64,000 nt of DNA from JANYGA01 sp031420415 (lineage in GTDB: Bacteria; Vulcanimicrobiota; Vulcanimicrobiia; Vulcanimicrobiales; Vulcanimicrobiaceae). Under the pieces are notes generated by a model. That model did no database searches and was not told where the DNA came from. It worked only from the letters and a program-made list of their open reading frames with translations. A program made the translations under genes and the position numbers. Positions 7,571 through 16,651 of this stretch are shown here, one piece after another; the stretch's first letter is position 1, and every line of letters starts with the position of its first letter. The DNA lies in contig JANOMT010000028.1 of assembly GCA_031420415.1 (NCBI GenBank), positions 1 through 64,000 on the forward strand, written 5' to 3'.

Positions 7571-9954
7571 AGTCATCGGTGAAGCGGGGCCCGCGTGGCA
7601 CCGAGCTCGTGCGACGCATCGTCATTCTCGTCGGCCTTTCACTCGTGCCATTCGCGCTACTCGCCGTCGTCTTCATCGCGTACGTTGCGCTCGGCGTGCA
7701 CGATGGTGAAGCCGAACCTTCGGGAACGATCGCCAGTACTGGCGTTCGGGAAGCCGTGACGGTCACGCGCGATCGACGCGGCATTCCGCACGTTCGTGCG
7801 CGAAACGAACACGATCTCTATTTCGCCGAAGGCTATCTGCAAGGCAGCGATCGGCTCTTCCAACTCGATCTGTACCGACGCTCCGTCGAGGGACGGCTCT
7901 CCGAAGTGCTCGGATCGATCACCTTATCGAGCGATGTGGACGCGCGGACGATCGATGTCGCGGGCATCGCGGCCGCGCAGTTCGCGGCGCTTCCGCCAAA
8001 CCAGCGCGCGAATCTCGAGGCTTTCGCAAGCGGCGTCAACGCGGCGATGGCGACACGACCCGTGCCGCCCGAATTCCGTTTTCTCGCGTATCGCCCCGAA
8101 CCGTGGAAGCCCGTCGATTCGCTTGCCGCGTCGTTCGCAACGGTGCTCGCACTCACCGATTCGTGGACCGACGTCACCACGCGCGCGGACGTACTTGCGA
8201 AACTCGGTCCGAGCGCGCGCGATGCGTTTTTCTCCATCTCCGATCCCGCCTACGACACGCCCGTGGGCTCGGCTGCGCGCGCGGCGCTCGCACCCGTCGC
8301 GCCGCTGCCCGCGCTCGCCGCGCCCGATCCGCATGCCTCACCGCTCTCCGTTGCCGAGATCGACGCGCGTGCGGGGCTCGGGAGTAACGCTTTTGCAGCC
8401 GGTGCCGCACTGACGTCGTCGCATCGCGCGCTCTTGGCGAACGATCCGCATCTCAATCTCTCGATTCCCGGCGTCTGGTGGATGGCGGATCTTTCGGCAC
8501 CGAACCTTCATGTCGCAGGCGTAACGCTCGGCGGCGTGCCGGGAATCGTGCTCGGCCATAACGCGCACCTCGCGTGGGGCGCGACGAACGGCACCGTTGC
8601 GACCGTGCGCGTCTTTCGCGAGCACTTTCGCTCGAACGATTCCGATGAGTATGTTGCCGGAGCCGGCTTCGCCCGCGCCGAGAAACGCGTCGAGACGATC
8701 CTCGTGCGCTTCGGCAAGCCCCTCGTGCGAACGTATCTGCGCACGCGCCATGGCTTCGTTTTCGACGATCGTGGTGAGACCAAACTCGCGGCTGCGTGGA
8801 CGGGCGATCTCGATCGGCGGTCGTCGTTCGAGCAGTTCGATGGCCTGGCGCGCGCGACGTCGGTCGCCGCCGGTGCGCGGGTGCTCGCGCGCTATCCCGG
8901 CCCGCCGCAAAACTTCGTGCTCGCCGACGATGCGGGCAACGTGGGCTACGCCCTCGCAGGCGATATTCCGATCGACGATGCGTGGGGCATGGCGATTCAC
9001 GACGGCTCTGCCGAAGCGGTCGTAACACGCGAACGTGACGTTCCCGCACGTGCCTTGCCGCACGTCGATGCGTCGCGGAACGCGCTCGTGCTCACGGCGA
9101 ACGCGCGCGTGTACGGGCGTGGCTACCCGTACCGATTGAGCGCGGCATTTTCGCCGCCGTATCGTGCTGCGCGCATCGCCGAAGATTTGCGTTCGGGTCC
9201 CTACGATGTCGCGCGTTTCGCTGCGGTGCAGGGTGATGTGACGTCGCTCCCCGAGCGCGACCTCGCTCGCGCGACCGTCGCCGCGCTCGAGCGAGCACAC
9301 GTCGATGGCGACGCGTCGTTGCGCGATGCGCGCGAGACGCTGCGTGGATTCGACGGGCGCTTTACGGGCGACTCGCGAGCGGCTGTGATCGTGACGGCGC
9401 TGCGACGAGCGACGACCGAGCGACTCGTGCGCGGGCATATGCCGGGCAGACTCGGGCGGCGCTACCTTGCGGCGGAAGCGGGCCCCGCGTTCGTCGCCGT
9501 CATGCGGATGCTTCGCGAAAAGCCGCGCGGATGGGTGGGGCGCGACGACTACGACGCCTTTCTCGTGTCGGCGACACGCGATGCGATCGCGGGTCTCCAA
9601 TCACGCCGCGAGAGCGAATCACGATGGGCCGATGTCGGCGCGCGGATCGCGGCGCACCCGCTCGCGGCATTTGGGCTCAAAATGTGGAACGGCGTCCGCT
9701 TTCCCGGGCTCGGCAGCGCCTACGCGCCGCACGTCCAGGCCCCGGGTAATGCCCAAAGTTTCCGCGCCGTCTGGGATATCGGCAAGTGGGATGACGGCGG
9801 CATGGTGATCCCGCAGGGGGAGTCGGGGAAGCCGGGTTCGCCGCATTATCGCGATGCCGCGCCGCTCTGGCTCCAGGGCGATCTCGTGCCATTTCCCTTC
9901 AGCGACGCCGCCATCGCGCGCGACCGCGCGTCGGAATTCGTATTTGCCCCATAA
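7567..9954 (+). CDS. Penicillin acylase family (Ntn-hydrolase) protein
   Basis: 795 residues. Family enzymes hydrolyse amide bonds of beta-lactams, N-acyl-homoserine lactones or other acyl amides after autocleavage to alpha and beta chains. An N-terminal membrane anchor or signal (about residues 17-39) is followed by the alpha-chain motif D-R-R-G-I-P-H-V and G-Y-L-Q-G-S-D-R-L-F-Q. The self-cleavage site G-L-G|S-N-A-F gives Ser273 as the N-terminal nucleophile of the beta chain, and N-D-P-H-L follows. The TTG start overlaps the previous stop. Substrate cannot be predicted. Confidence 0.88.
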   Translation: MKSSVKRGPRGTELVRRIVILVGLSLVPFALLAVVFIAYVALGVHDGEAEPSGTIASTGVREAVTVTRDRRGIPHVRARNEHDLYFAEGYLQGSDRLFQLDLYRRSVEGRLSEVLGSITLSSDVDARTIDVAGIAAAQFAALPPNQRANLEAFASGVNAAMATRPVPPEFRFLAYRPEPWKPVDSLAASFATVLALTDSWTDVTTRADVLAKLGPSARDAFFSISDPAYDTPVGSAARAALAPVAPLPALAAPDPHASPLSVAEIDARAGLGSNAFAAGAALTSSHRALLANDPHLNLSIPGVWWMADLSAPNLHVAGVTLGGVPGIVLGHNAHLAWGATNGTVATVRVFREHFRSNDSDEYVAGAGFARAEKRVETILVRFGKPLVRTYLRTRHGFVFDDRGETKLAAAWTGDLDRRSSFEQFDGLARATSVAAGARVLARYPGPPQNFVLADDAGNVGYALAGDIPIDDAWGMAIHDGSAEAVVTRERDVPARALPHVDASRNALVLTANARVYGRGYPYRLSAAFSPPYRAARIAEDLRSGPYDVARFAAVQGDVTSLPERDLARATVAALERAHVDGDASLRDARETLRGFDGRFTGDSRAAVIVTALRRATTERLVRGHMPGRLGRRYLAAEAGPAFVAVMRMLREKPRGWVGRDDYDAFLVSATRDAIAGLQSRRESESRWADVGARIAAHPLAAFGLKMWNGVRFPGLGSAYAPHVQAPGNAQSFRAVWDIGKWDDGGMVIPQGESGKPGSPHYRDAAPLWLQGDLVPFPFSDAAIARDRASEFVFAP

Positions 9955-9971
9955 CGAGTGACTTGTGAGGG

Positions 9972-11327
9972 ATGAAAATTCCCCAGATCAACGGAGGGAC
10001 TTGGCCGTATTTTAGCCTAGCGATACGGATGCGGTTTCTTGGGAGGCCGCGGTTTGGGGCGTTGCCGCGTCAGACCGTGATCACCTTGCTCCTCGTCGTC
10101 GGTTTGCTCGCATTGTTTGTACTTGCGGCGCGGCTTTCGTATTACGGCGGGATCAACATAACGAACGCCTTCAGGTATCAAACGGCGATCGTTGCGACGC
10201 AACGCGATTCCGAACTCTTGCAAGTGGAACAGGTCGAGCATCGCGCCGGGCCCGATGCGTTGCGGCCATACCAAAAGCTACTTGCAAGCGATCTCGCGCG
10301 TATCGATAGCATCGCTGACGACTTCGAGCAACGCGCGCCCGTCTTCGTTTTTCCCGCGACGAACGCCGATTACGATCGGCTCACGCGCGAGTTACTCTCG
10401 CGCGAGATGCTCGGGCAAAAACGCTTCGACACAATCGTCGCACGTAATACGCAGACGCGCGATTTCTCAAATGCCATGTTCGCGATCGTGGCGTTGCTCT
10501 TCGTCGTGATCGTCGGACGCCTGCGTCGCGCCGTGGAAGAGGGACGATCGCTCGTGCAACGCTTGCAGGCGGCGTTTCTCTCGCGACGCCGTGAGATGCG
10601 GAATGTCGAAATCGGCACGGTGCTCCTCTCCGCAACGCTCGGTTCGAACGTCGGCGGCGATACGCACGACGCGTTTTCACTCGACGGCCACCACGCGATG
10701 TTTCTCGTCGCCGACGCGAGCGGAAAAGGCATCGATGCGGCCATCGATACGGCCTTCGTCACGTACTCGATTCGTACGCTCTTCTCCGAAAATCACGATC
10801 CCGGTGTGGTCCTCTCGAAATTCGCTCATCTTTACGCGCAGAGTGTCGATCGGCCGGAATCGTTTGTCGTGATGTTCCTTGCGGTGCTCGATCTCGAAAC
10901 GGGCCGCTTGCAGTACGCCTCAGCGGGCCACGAGCCCGCATGGGCGATCATTGGCCAAGACGTTACGTCGCTGCCCGCAACGGGACCGATCGTCGGGATC
11001 GAAACGGATCCGGTGTACGTGACGCGCGAGTTGCATCTGCGCTATGGCGACGCGCTCGCCGTAAGCACCGACGGTCTTACGGAATCGCGCGATGCACGCG
11101 GAGAATTTCTCGGCGCCGATGCGGTGACGGTCTGGCTTTCGGAGATTTCCGGTTCCGCCCAACGCATGGCCGATGCGATCGTCACACGCTTGAAGCGTCG
11201 GTCGAGCCGCATCACCGATGACCTCGCTATTCTCATCGTTCGCTACACGCCGGCCGTGCGCGCGGGTCTCACGCCACCTGCGGCGAGTGACGAGCCGCAG
11301 TTGGCGCTCAACGACCTACGGTCGTGA
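9972..11327 (+). CDS. SpoIIE-type PP2C serine phosphatase with membrane sensor
   Basis: 451 residues. One membrane segment near residues 36-56, an extracytoplasmic helical region of roughly 100 residues, a second hydrophobic segment near residue 165-178, and a C-terminal PP2C/SpoIIE domain. Family marks in that domain include the metal-site motif D-A-S-G-K-G near residue 250 and later S-A-G-H-E-P and S-T-D-G-L-T-E. Such RsbU-like phosphatases dephosphorylate anti-anti-sigma factors in partner-switching. No anti-sigma partner is encoded nearby. The gene sits between the acylase and the DUF58 gene, with GTGA overlap to the latter. ATG 10029 is an alternative start. Confidence 0.85.
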   Translation: MKIPQINGGTWPYFSLAIRMRFLGRPRFGALPRQTVITLLLVVGLLALFVLAARLSYYGGINITNAFRYQTAIVATQRDSELLQVEQVEHRAGPDALRPYQKLLASDLARIDSIADDFEQRAPVFVFPATNADYDRLTRELLSREMLGQKRFDTIVARNTQTRDFSNAMFAIVALLFVVIVGRLRRAVEEGRSLVQRLQAAFLSRRREMRNVEIGTVLLSATLGSNVGGDTHDAFSLDGHHAMFLVADASGKGIDAAIDTAFVTYSIRTLFSENHDPGVVLSKFAHLYAQSVDRPESFVVMFLAVLDLETGRLQYASAGHEPAWAIIGQDVTSLPATGPIVGIETDPVYVTRELHLRYGDALAVSTDGLTESRDARGEFLGADAVTVWLSEISGSAQRMADAIVTRLKRRSSRITDDLAILIVRYTPAVRAGLTPPAASDEPQLALNDLRS

Positions 11328-12160
11328 GCCTCGCGCATCCGGCGTTCGGCGCGCGCTTGCGCCGGGCGCTCCTCGCGGGGCATCGCGCTGGTGTCCGCGG
11401 GATCGGAAGCGCGTCTGCGCGGCGGAGCGATGGGTATGAATTCGCGGAATTACGCGGCTACGTTGAAGGCGACGATCCGCGCCGTATCGATTGGGCCGCA
11501 ACCGCACGTGCCGGCGGTTTGCAAACGCGCGTCGTGCTCGAAGATCGCGCACTCCATCTCGCGGTCGCGATCGATGCGTCGCATGCGATGCGTTTGGGAC
11601 GCAGGCGGAGCGCGCACGATCTCGCCTGCGATGCGGCGAATGCGTGGTACGCTGCCGCAACCGATGACGATCGTTGCGCACGCATCGGCGAACGAGCGCT
11701 GCTCTTACGCGGTACGCGCGGTCGCGCGGCGGCACTCGCGTGTGCCGCGATGCGCGAACGCTTCGGCGAGCCCTTCGCAGCCTCGCTCCGGCTCGCACTC
11801 GCGACGCTTTCGCGCGGGACGCGGCTCCTCGTGGTGAGCGATTTTCACGAGATCGATGCGCTCGCACCGCTCGTTCGTGCGTGTACGGCGCGCTTCGATG
11901 TGGTCGTGCTCGTGGCGCGCGATCCGTGGCACGATGGATTGCCGCTTCGCGGCTTCGTGCGCGTGCGCGATGCCGCGAGTGGTCGTTCGGTGCGTGCGTA
12001 CATCGATCGTGGGGCACGCGAACGTTACGTTCGCGCGGTGAGCGAGCGGGAAACGGCCGTATGCGCGACGTTGCGTCGCGCGGGCGCCCGTGTCGCGACG
12101 CTCGACGAAACGGGTGGTGCGCAACGCGCGATCATGCGCGCGCTTGGATTCGGCGAATGA
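11324..12160 (+). CDS. DUF58-domain protein of the MoxR/Bat locus
   Basis: 278 residues. The N-terminal half carries the DUF58 signature: E-F-A-E-L-R-G-Y, G-D-D-P-R-R-I-D-W and T-A-R. The C-terminal half resembles a degenerate VWA fold, with V-A-I-D-A-S-H-A-M at the MIDAS position. Unlike many DUF58 proteins it has no N-terminal membrane segments. Known association: encoded with MoxR ATPases and BatA/BatD-like proteins. GTG start overlaps the SpoIIE gene stop; ATGA overlap with the following VWA gene. Confidence 0.85.
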   Translation: MSLAHPAFGARLRRALLAGHRAGVRGIGSASARRSDGYEFAELRGYVEGDDPRRIDWAATARAGGLQTRVVLEDRALHLAVAIDASHAMRLGRRRSAHDLACDAANAWYAAATDDDRCARIGERALLLRGTRGRAAALACAAMRERFGEPFAASLRLALATLSRGTRLLVVSDFHEIDALAPLVRACTARFDVVVLVARDPWHDGLPLRGFVRVRDAASGRSVRAYIDRGARERYVRAVSERETAVCATLRRAGARVATLDETGGAQRAIMRALGFGE

Positions 12161-13077
12161 CGTTCGCGCATCCGGCGCTGTTATTGGTGGCGATCGTCGC
12201 GATCGTGCTGCTGGTCGTGGGATATCGCGCGCTCGAAAAACGCCGCGCGGCGCAAGCGTATGCGTTTTCGAATCTCGCGTTCGCACTTGCGGCGATGCAA
12301 CCGGCGCGCTTACCCGCAGCGGTGCTCTTTGCGGCATTCGTTCTCGGTACGGGTGCGGAATTGCTCGCGCTCGCGGGGCCACGCCTTACGACCCGCGTGC
12401 CCGCGAAAGATGGTACGGTCGTGATCTGTATCGATACGTCGGGTTCGATGCGTGCGCGTGATGTCGCTCCGACGCGTGCGGATGCCGCGCGTGCGGCCGC
12501 GCGAGCGTTCGTCGATGCGGTGCCCGAGGGGACGCGCGTCGGTATCGTGACGTTCTCGAGTGGTGCGAGCGTGATCGCGCCGCCGACGAGTGATCTCGCT
12601 GCCATTCGGGATGCACTCGATCGCATTCCGCCACCCGAAGGCGCGACGGCGATCGGCGATGCGCTCATGCTTGGGGCGCAGCAGATGCCGCCGAGCGGTA
12701 AACGTATCCTCGTGCTCTTGACGGACGGCATCAACAATCGTGGCACCGATCCGGTCACGGATTCGCAGACGATCGGCGCGCGCGGAATCACGATCGAGAC
12801 CGTCGGCGTGGGCTCGAGTGGGAGCGGGGAAATTATTCCCGGCACGCGCGAACCTGCCGAACTCGACGCGCGAGCACTCACCACGATCGCCGAAAACGCG
12901 AAGGGCCGCTACATCGAAGCACGCGACGCGGGTGCGCTCAATTCGGCGTTTCGCGCGATCGCGCTCGCAACGGTGTGGGAGAAGAAGCGAATCGATGCGA
13001 GCTTTCCGTTCGCACTCGGTGGTGGGCTCGTGCTCGTTATGGCGCTGCTCGGAAGTCTGGCCGCGGGACGGTTGTGA
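12157..13077 (+). CDS. BatA-like VWA-domain membrane protein
   Basis: 306 residues. Two N-terminal membrane segments (about 7-24 and 53-75), a VWA domain with complete MIDAS Asp93-x-Ser95-x-Ser97, the threonine region E-G-A-T-A-I-G-D and L-L-T-D-G-I-N-N, then a C-terminal membrane helix (about 283-302). This is the arrangement of BatA/aerotolerance proteins. The open frame reaches upstream to 11674, but the real start is ATG 12157, overlapping the DUF58 stop as ATGA. Confidence 0.88.
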   Translation: MTFAHPALLLVAIVAIVLLVVGYRALEKRRAAQAYAFSNLAFALAAMQPARLPAAVLFAAFVLGTGAELLALAGPRLTTRVPAKDGTVVICIDTSGSMRARDVAPTRADAARAAARAFVDAVPEGTRVGIVTFSSGASVIAPPTSDLAAIRDALDRIPPPEGATAIGDALMLGAQQMPPSGKRILVLLTDGINNRGTDPVTDSQTIGARGITIETVGVGSSGSGEIIPGTREPAELDARALTTIAENAKGRYIEARDAGALNSAFRAIALATVWEKKRIDASFPFALGGGLVLVMALLGSLAAGRL

Positions 13078-14312
13078 AGCGACGCAACGCCGCGTTCGGA
13101 TTCGTCTTTGCGACGGTCGCGATCGACATGCTCGGGTTCGGGATGATCGCGCCCGTCTTGCCGAAGCTCGTGCTCTCGATGGCGGGGAGCGATAGCGCGC
13201 ACGCTTCGGCAATATTCGCGCTCTTCGGGACGATTTTTGCCGTCATGCAGTTCGTCTCGTCGCCCGTGCTCGGCGTGCTCTCCGATCGCATCGGTCGTCG
13301 CCCCGTCATCGTCTTATCGACCCTCGGCCTCGGGCTCGACTATGTGTTGATGGCGCTCGCGCCGTCGCTCCCGTGGCTCTTCGTCGGGCGCGTGATCTCG
13401 GGCGTAACGTCGGCGAATACGGCGACGGCGGGTGCTTATATCGCCGATGTCGTGCCGGCCGAAAAGCGTGCGGCGAGTTTCGGTTTGCTCGGTGCCGCGT
13501 TCGGTATCGGATTCGTCGTCGGTCCCGCGGTCGGCGGTCTGCTCGGCGCGATTTCGCCGCGTCTCCCGTTCTGGTTCGCCGCAGGACTGAGCATCGCGAA
13601 TGCGCTCTACGGGGCGCTCGTTTTGCCGGAATCGCTCGCGCGCGATTTACGACGACCGTTCACGTGGTCGCGCGCGAATCCGATCGGATCGCTCGCGCTC
13701 TTGCGGTCGCATCGCGAACTCTTCGGGCTCGCGGGCGTGATGTTTCTGAGCGTTTTCGCGGGTGCGTGTTTGCCGAGCGTCTACGTGCTCTACACGACGT
13801 ATCGCTACGCGTGGGACGAGCGGACCGTGGGGCTCTCGCTCGCACTCGTCGGGATCTGCTCGGTCGTCGTGCAGGCGCTGCTCATGAAACCGATCGTCGC
13901 GCGTTTCGGCGAGCGTATGTCGCTCGCGGCCGGGCTGCTTTGCGGCGGGCTCGGCATGGCGATCTACGGTCTCGCCCCGAACGGATTCGCCTTCTCGCTC
14001 GGTACGCCGATCCTCATGCTGTGGGGGCTCTCGTCGGCAGCGCAGAGCATGATGACGCATCGCGTCGGCCCGGGCGAACAAGGCGAACTCCAAGGCGCGA
14101 TCGGGAGTTTGCGCGGCGTGGCGACGCTCGCTGGGCCAGCGCTCTTCCCGCTGACGTTCGCGGCCGCGATCGGGCCGCTACGCAATCTCGGGGTTCCCGG
14201 GGCGCCGTGGTTTCTCGCGGCGGCGATGCTCGTGGGCTCGATGCTGCTCGCGCTCGCGGTGACGCGCCGTGACTCGGTCGCGACGGAAGCGACCGAAGCA
14301 ACGGCCGCGTGA
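13074..14312 (+). CDS. MFS transporter, TetA/multidrug-efflux type
   Basis: 412 residues, about 12 predicted membrane segments. The loop 2-3 motif G-V-L-S-D-R-I-G-R-R-P is the classic MFS motif A, and motif C-like G-x(4)-P-A-x-G-G-L lies in helix 5. The order resembles drug:H+ antiporters of the TetA group. It ends in a Thr/Glu/Ala-rich tail. GTG start overlaps the VWA gene stop. Substrate unknown; it should not be read as a tetracycline determinant from sequence alone. Confidence 0.85.
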   Translation: MKRRNAAFGFVFATVAIDMLGFGMIAPVLPKLVLSMAGSDSAHASAIFALFGTIFAVMQFVSSPVLGVLSDRIGRRPVIVLSTLGLGLDYVLMALAPSLPWLFVGRVISGVTSANTATAGAYIADVVPAEKRAASFGLLGAAFGIGFVVGPAVGGLLGAISPRLPFWFAAGLSIANALYGALVLPESLARDLRRPFTWSRANPIGSLALLRSHRELFGLAGVMFLSVFAGACLPSVYVLYTTYRYAWDERTVGLSLALVGICSVVVQALLMKPIVARFGERMSLAAGLLCGGLGMAIYGLAPNGFAFSLGTPILMLWGLSSAAQSMMTHRVGPGEQGELQGAIGSLRGVATLAGPALFPLTFAAAIGPLRNLGVPGAPWFLAAAMLVGSMLLALAVTRRDSVATEATEATAA

Positions 14313-14361
14313 TCGCCATGCAAACGCAACGCTCCGGGCGCCCATCGCGTCAAAAGGGATC

Positions 14362-15009
14362 GTGAACGCAAACGACATCGGCACCTCGCGCATCAGCTAC
14401 GAAAAAGGCGCCCTCGACGAAGCGACCGTCGCGCGCGATCCCTTCGCGCAGTTCAAGATTTGGCTCGACGAAGCGGTCGGGACCGAGGGGCTCATCGAGC
14501 CCAATGCCGTCTCCGTATCGTCCGTCGCGCCGGACGGGCAGCCGTCGCTGCGCATCGTGTTATTGCGCGGCTACGACGAACGCGGCTTCGTCTTTTTCAC
14601 GAACTACGAAAGCCGCAAGGGCCACGAACTCGACGGCTCGGGCAAAGCTGCGATGCTCTTCTATTGGGGCGCGCTCGAACGGCAGATCCGTATCGACGGC
14701 AGCGTGGAGCGCATCTCTTCCGATGAATCCGATGAATATTTTGCGAAACGGCCGCGCGGTCATCGTTTGAGTGCATGGGCCTCGAAGCAGAGCACGGTCG
14801 TGCCGGATCGCGCGTTTCTCGAGGCGCAGATGCACGAGGAAGACGAGCGCTTCAAAGACGTTGAAGTTCCGCGCCCACCGTACTGGGGCGGCTATCGCGT
14901 CACCCCACACGCCTTCGAATTTTGGCAGGGTCGTCGCAATCGCGTCCACGATCGTCTCGCGTACGTGCGCGATGCGGCGTCGTGGAAAATCGAGCGCCTC
15001 TCGCCGTAG
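14362..15009 (+). CDS. pdxH: Pyridoxamine/pyridoxine 5'-phosphate oxidase
   Basis: 215 residues. FMN enzyme that oxidises PNP or PMP to pyridoxal phosphate. Motifs: D-P-F-A-Q-F near the N-terminus, R-I-V-L-L-R-G and G-F-V-F-F-T-N-Y-E-S-R-K-G for FMN binding, P-R-G-H-R-L-S-A-W-A-S-K-Q-S, and the C-terminal W-Q-G-R-x-N-R-x-H-D-R substrate motif ending in E-R-L-S-P. GTG 14362 is chosen with an AAAAGGG just upstream; earlier residues of the open frame overlap the MFS gene and are not conserved. Last gene of the plus-strand run, convergent with the cytochrome gene at 15022. Confidence 0.95.
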   Translation: MNANDIGTSRISYEKGALDEATVARDPFAQFKIWLDEAVGTEGLIEPNAVSVSSVAPDGQPSLRIVLLRGYDERGFVFFTNYESRKGHELDGSGKAAMLFYWGALERQIRIDGSVERISSDESDEYFAKRPRGHRLSAWASKQSTVVPDRAFLEAQMHEEDERFKDVEVPRPPYWGGYRVTPHAFEFWQGRRNRVHDRLAYVRDAASWKIERLSP

Positions 15010-15021
15010 CGCGAGCCCGAG

Positions 15022-15555
15022 CTAGCGCGATTCGTCGATGCGGTCGAAGCCATCGCGATTGGGCATCGCGACCTTCGGCAGCGTTCGCGCATCGAGTGTC
15101 GTATCGCGCGAGACGATGCCGTTCTGCGCGAGTAGATACGCGGTGAGGGCGTACACGTCGGATGCGGGGAGCGGCGTTGCGGTACCCGGGGGCATCGCGC
15201 GCGCGATGTAATCGTAAATCGTCGTCGCATGCGGCCAATAACTGCCGACACTCTTTTCCGGAGGAATGCGGCCGAGCGAACCGATCCCGCCCCAGAGCGC
15301 GGGTAAAACCGGCGATTCGTGGCATTGCATGCAACGCGCTTCGTAGAGCGTCGCGCCGCGCTTCGCGTTTCCGCTTCCCGCGGGCAAGCCGACGCCGTCG
15401 GGCGTTACGTCGATATCGATTGCAGCGATCGTAGCTGCATCGACGGGCGTGCCGATTTTTCGCGCGTATGCATCGTGCGACGCACACGCGCCGAGCGACG
15501 CGAGTGCGCCGAGCAACGCGAGTGCGCGCATGACATCGCGCACGAATTCACGCAC
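15022..15555 (-). CDS. Lipoprotein cytochrome c, SoxD/SorB-like electron acceptor
   Basis: 177 residues from GTG 15555, or 169 from ATG 15531. A hydrophobic signal ends in a lipobox L-G-A-C (Cys24). One class I heme-binding site C-M-Q-C-H (Cys75, Cys78, His79) and a likely axial Met121 in R-A-M-P-P-G define a monoheme cytochrome c. The start overlaps the sulfite dehydrogenase gene by 8 bases, so it is probably the partner accepting electrons from the molybdenum subunit, as SoxD or SorB do. The role is inferred from this pairing. Confidence 0.85.
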   Translation of the reverse strand: MREFVRDVMRALALLGALASLGACASHDAYARKIGTPVDAATIAAIDIDVTPDGVGLPAGSGNAKRGATLYEARCMQCHESPVLPALWGGIGSLGRIPPEKSVGSYWPHATTIYDYIARAMPPGTATPLPASDVYALTAYLLAQNGIVSRDTTLDARTLPKVAMPNRDGFDRIDESR

Positions 15556-16648
15556 CGTTGCGCACCGTTCCGCTGCGGCCGATGTGCCAGACTTGAATTG
15601 CGTTGTTGTGATATTGCGAGAAGAAGCCGCGTTCGGCGACGAGCGCGGCGTGCGTCGGTTGCACCGCGCCCGTTTCGTCCGTTGCGCGACTGCGCAGCGT
15701 CATCGGTCGTCCCTCCCACGTGAAGGGCGCTTCGAATGCGGTGAACGCGCGCGTGAGAATCGGTGGAAGCAGACGCGCGTCGCGCCACATGTGTCCGTCG
15801 GTCGAAACTTCGACGCGTACGATCTTGCCGCAGCCCGACCAGGCGAATCCGCGAAGCATCTGCGCGCCGCGTTCGCGCACGCGATCGCCCGCAGACGGTG
15901 AGACGATCACGGATTTTGCGCGCATCACGAAATCGTAGGCGCGCGCATGCCCCGATGGAAGTAATTCCGTGTACTCCGCCGTCTCTTCGCGCGTCGCCCA
16001 CGGCGCTCGGCCGAGTTTGAGGCGATGCAGCCATTTGATATTCGTGCTGCCTTCGTAACCAGGTAAGATCAAGCGGAGCGGCCCACCGTGAAGTGCCGGT
16101 AACGGGTTCCCATCCTGCGCGTAGACGAGCATCGCGTCATCGAGCGCTTTGTGGAGTGGAATGCTGCGATCGTACCGCGCCGAATCGGCGCCTTCGGCGA
16201 GCATCCAAGATGCATCGCTCGCAACACCGACTTCTGCCAAGACGTCGCGCACGAGCGCGCCCGTCCACGATGCACATGAAACGAGGCCGTGCGAATGCAT
16301 CACGTCGCTCGCGCTCGGACCCTGCCATTCGCTTCCGCTATTGCCCGCGCACTCCAAAAAATGCGTTCGCGTGACGGCGGGAAACTTCATGAGATCGGCA
16401 ATCGTGAAGGCGAGCGGCGAACGCACGAGGCCGTGCACGATGAGCCGATGGCGTGCGGGGTCGATCGTCGGTACGCCCGCATGGTCGCGGACGAAGAAGT
16501 TCGCGAACGGCGTGACGATGCCGCGTTGTCGGGCGAGTGGTGAGAATTCGATGTTGGGCTCGACGTACGCGGCTTCGGCACGACCGCGGAGCGCGAGCGG
16601 TGCTAGCGCGAGCGCCCCCGCACCGCGAAGCAGAAGGTGGCGGCGCAC
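15548..16648 (-). CDS. SoxC-like sulfite dehydrogenase, molybdopterin subunit
   Basis: 366 residues. Sulfite-oxidase family: an Mo-cofactor domain (residues about 35-240) with the molybdenum-ligating Cys100 in F-L-E-C-A-G-N-S-G, G-G-P-L-R-L-I-L-P-G-Y-E-G and the N-I-K-W-L substrate region, then a C-terminal Mo-co dimerisation domain with A-W-S-G and E-V-S-T-D-G. A twin-arginine-like N-terminus (R-R-H-L-L-L-R-G-A-G) suggests Tat export. Together with the next gene (cytochrome c) it forms a SoxCD- or SorAB-like pair. Whether it acts on sulfite or another oxyanion is open. The rest of a Sox system is not in the window. Confidence 0.87.
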   Translation of the reverse strand: MRRHLLLRGAGALALAPLALRGRAEAAYVEPNIEFSPLARQRGIVTPFANFFVRDHAGVPTIDPARHRLIVHGLVRSPLAFTIADLMKFPAVTRTHFLECAGNSGSEWQGPSASDVMHSHGLVSCASWTGALVRDVLAEVGVASDASWMLAEGADSARYDRSIPLHKALDDAMLVYAQDGNPLPALHGGPLRLILPGYEGSTNIKWLHRLKLGRAPWATREETAEYTELLPSGHARAYDFVMRAKSVIVSPSAGDRVRERGAQMLRGFAWSGCGKIVRVEVSTDGHMWRDARLLPPILTRAFTAFEAPFTWEGRPMTLRSRATDETGAVQPTHAALVAERGFFSQYHNNAIQVWHIGRSGTVRNGA

Positions 16649-16651
16649 GGA

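Noticed and set aside
9972..11327. Evidence of sporulation from SpoIIE- and SpoIID-like genes
   Set aside because: Both domains are widespread in non-sporulating bacteria, and no other sporulation genes are visible.
11316..12017. 233-residue minus-strand open frame, mostly Arg, Ala and His
   Set aside because: Antisense of the DUF58 gene; composition typical of shadow frames in high-GC DNA.
13074..14312. Calling the MFS protein a tetracycline-resistance gene
   Set aside because: General drug:H+ antiporter motifs are present but nothing specific for tetracycline; it sits in a housekeeping operon.
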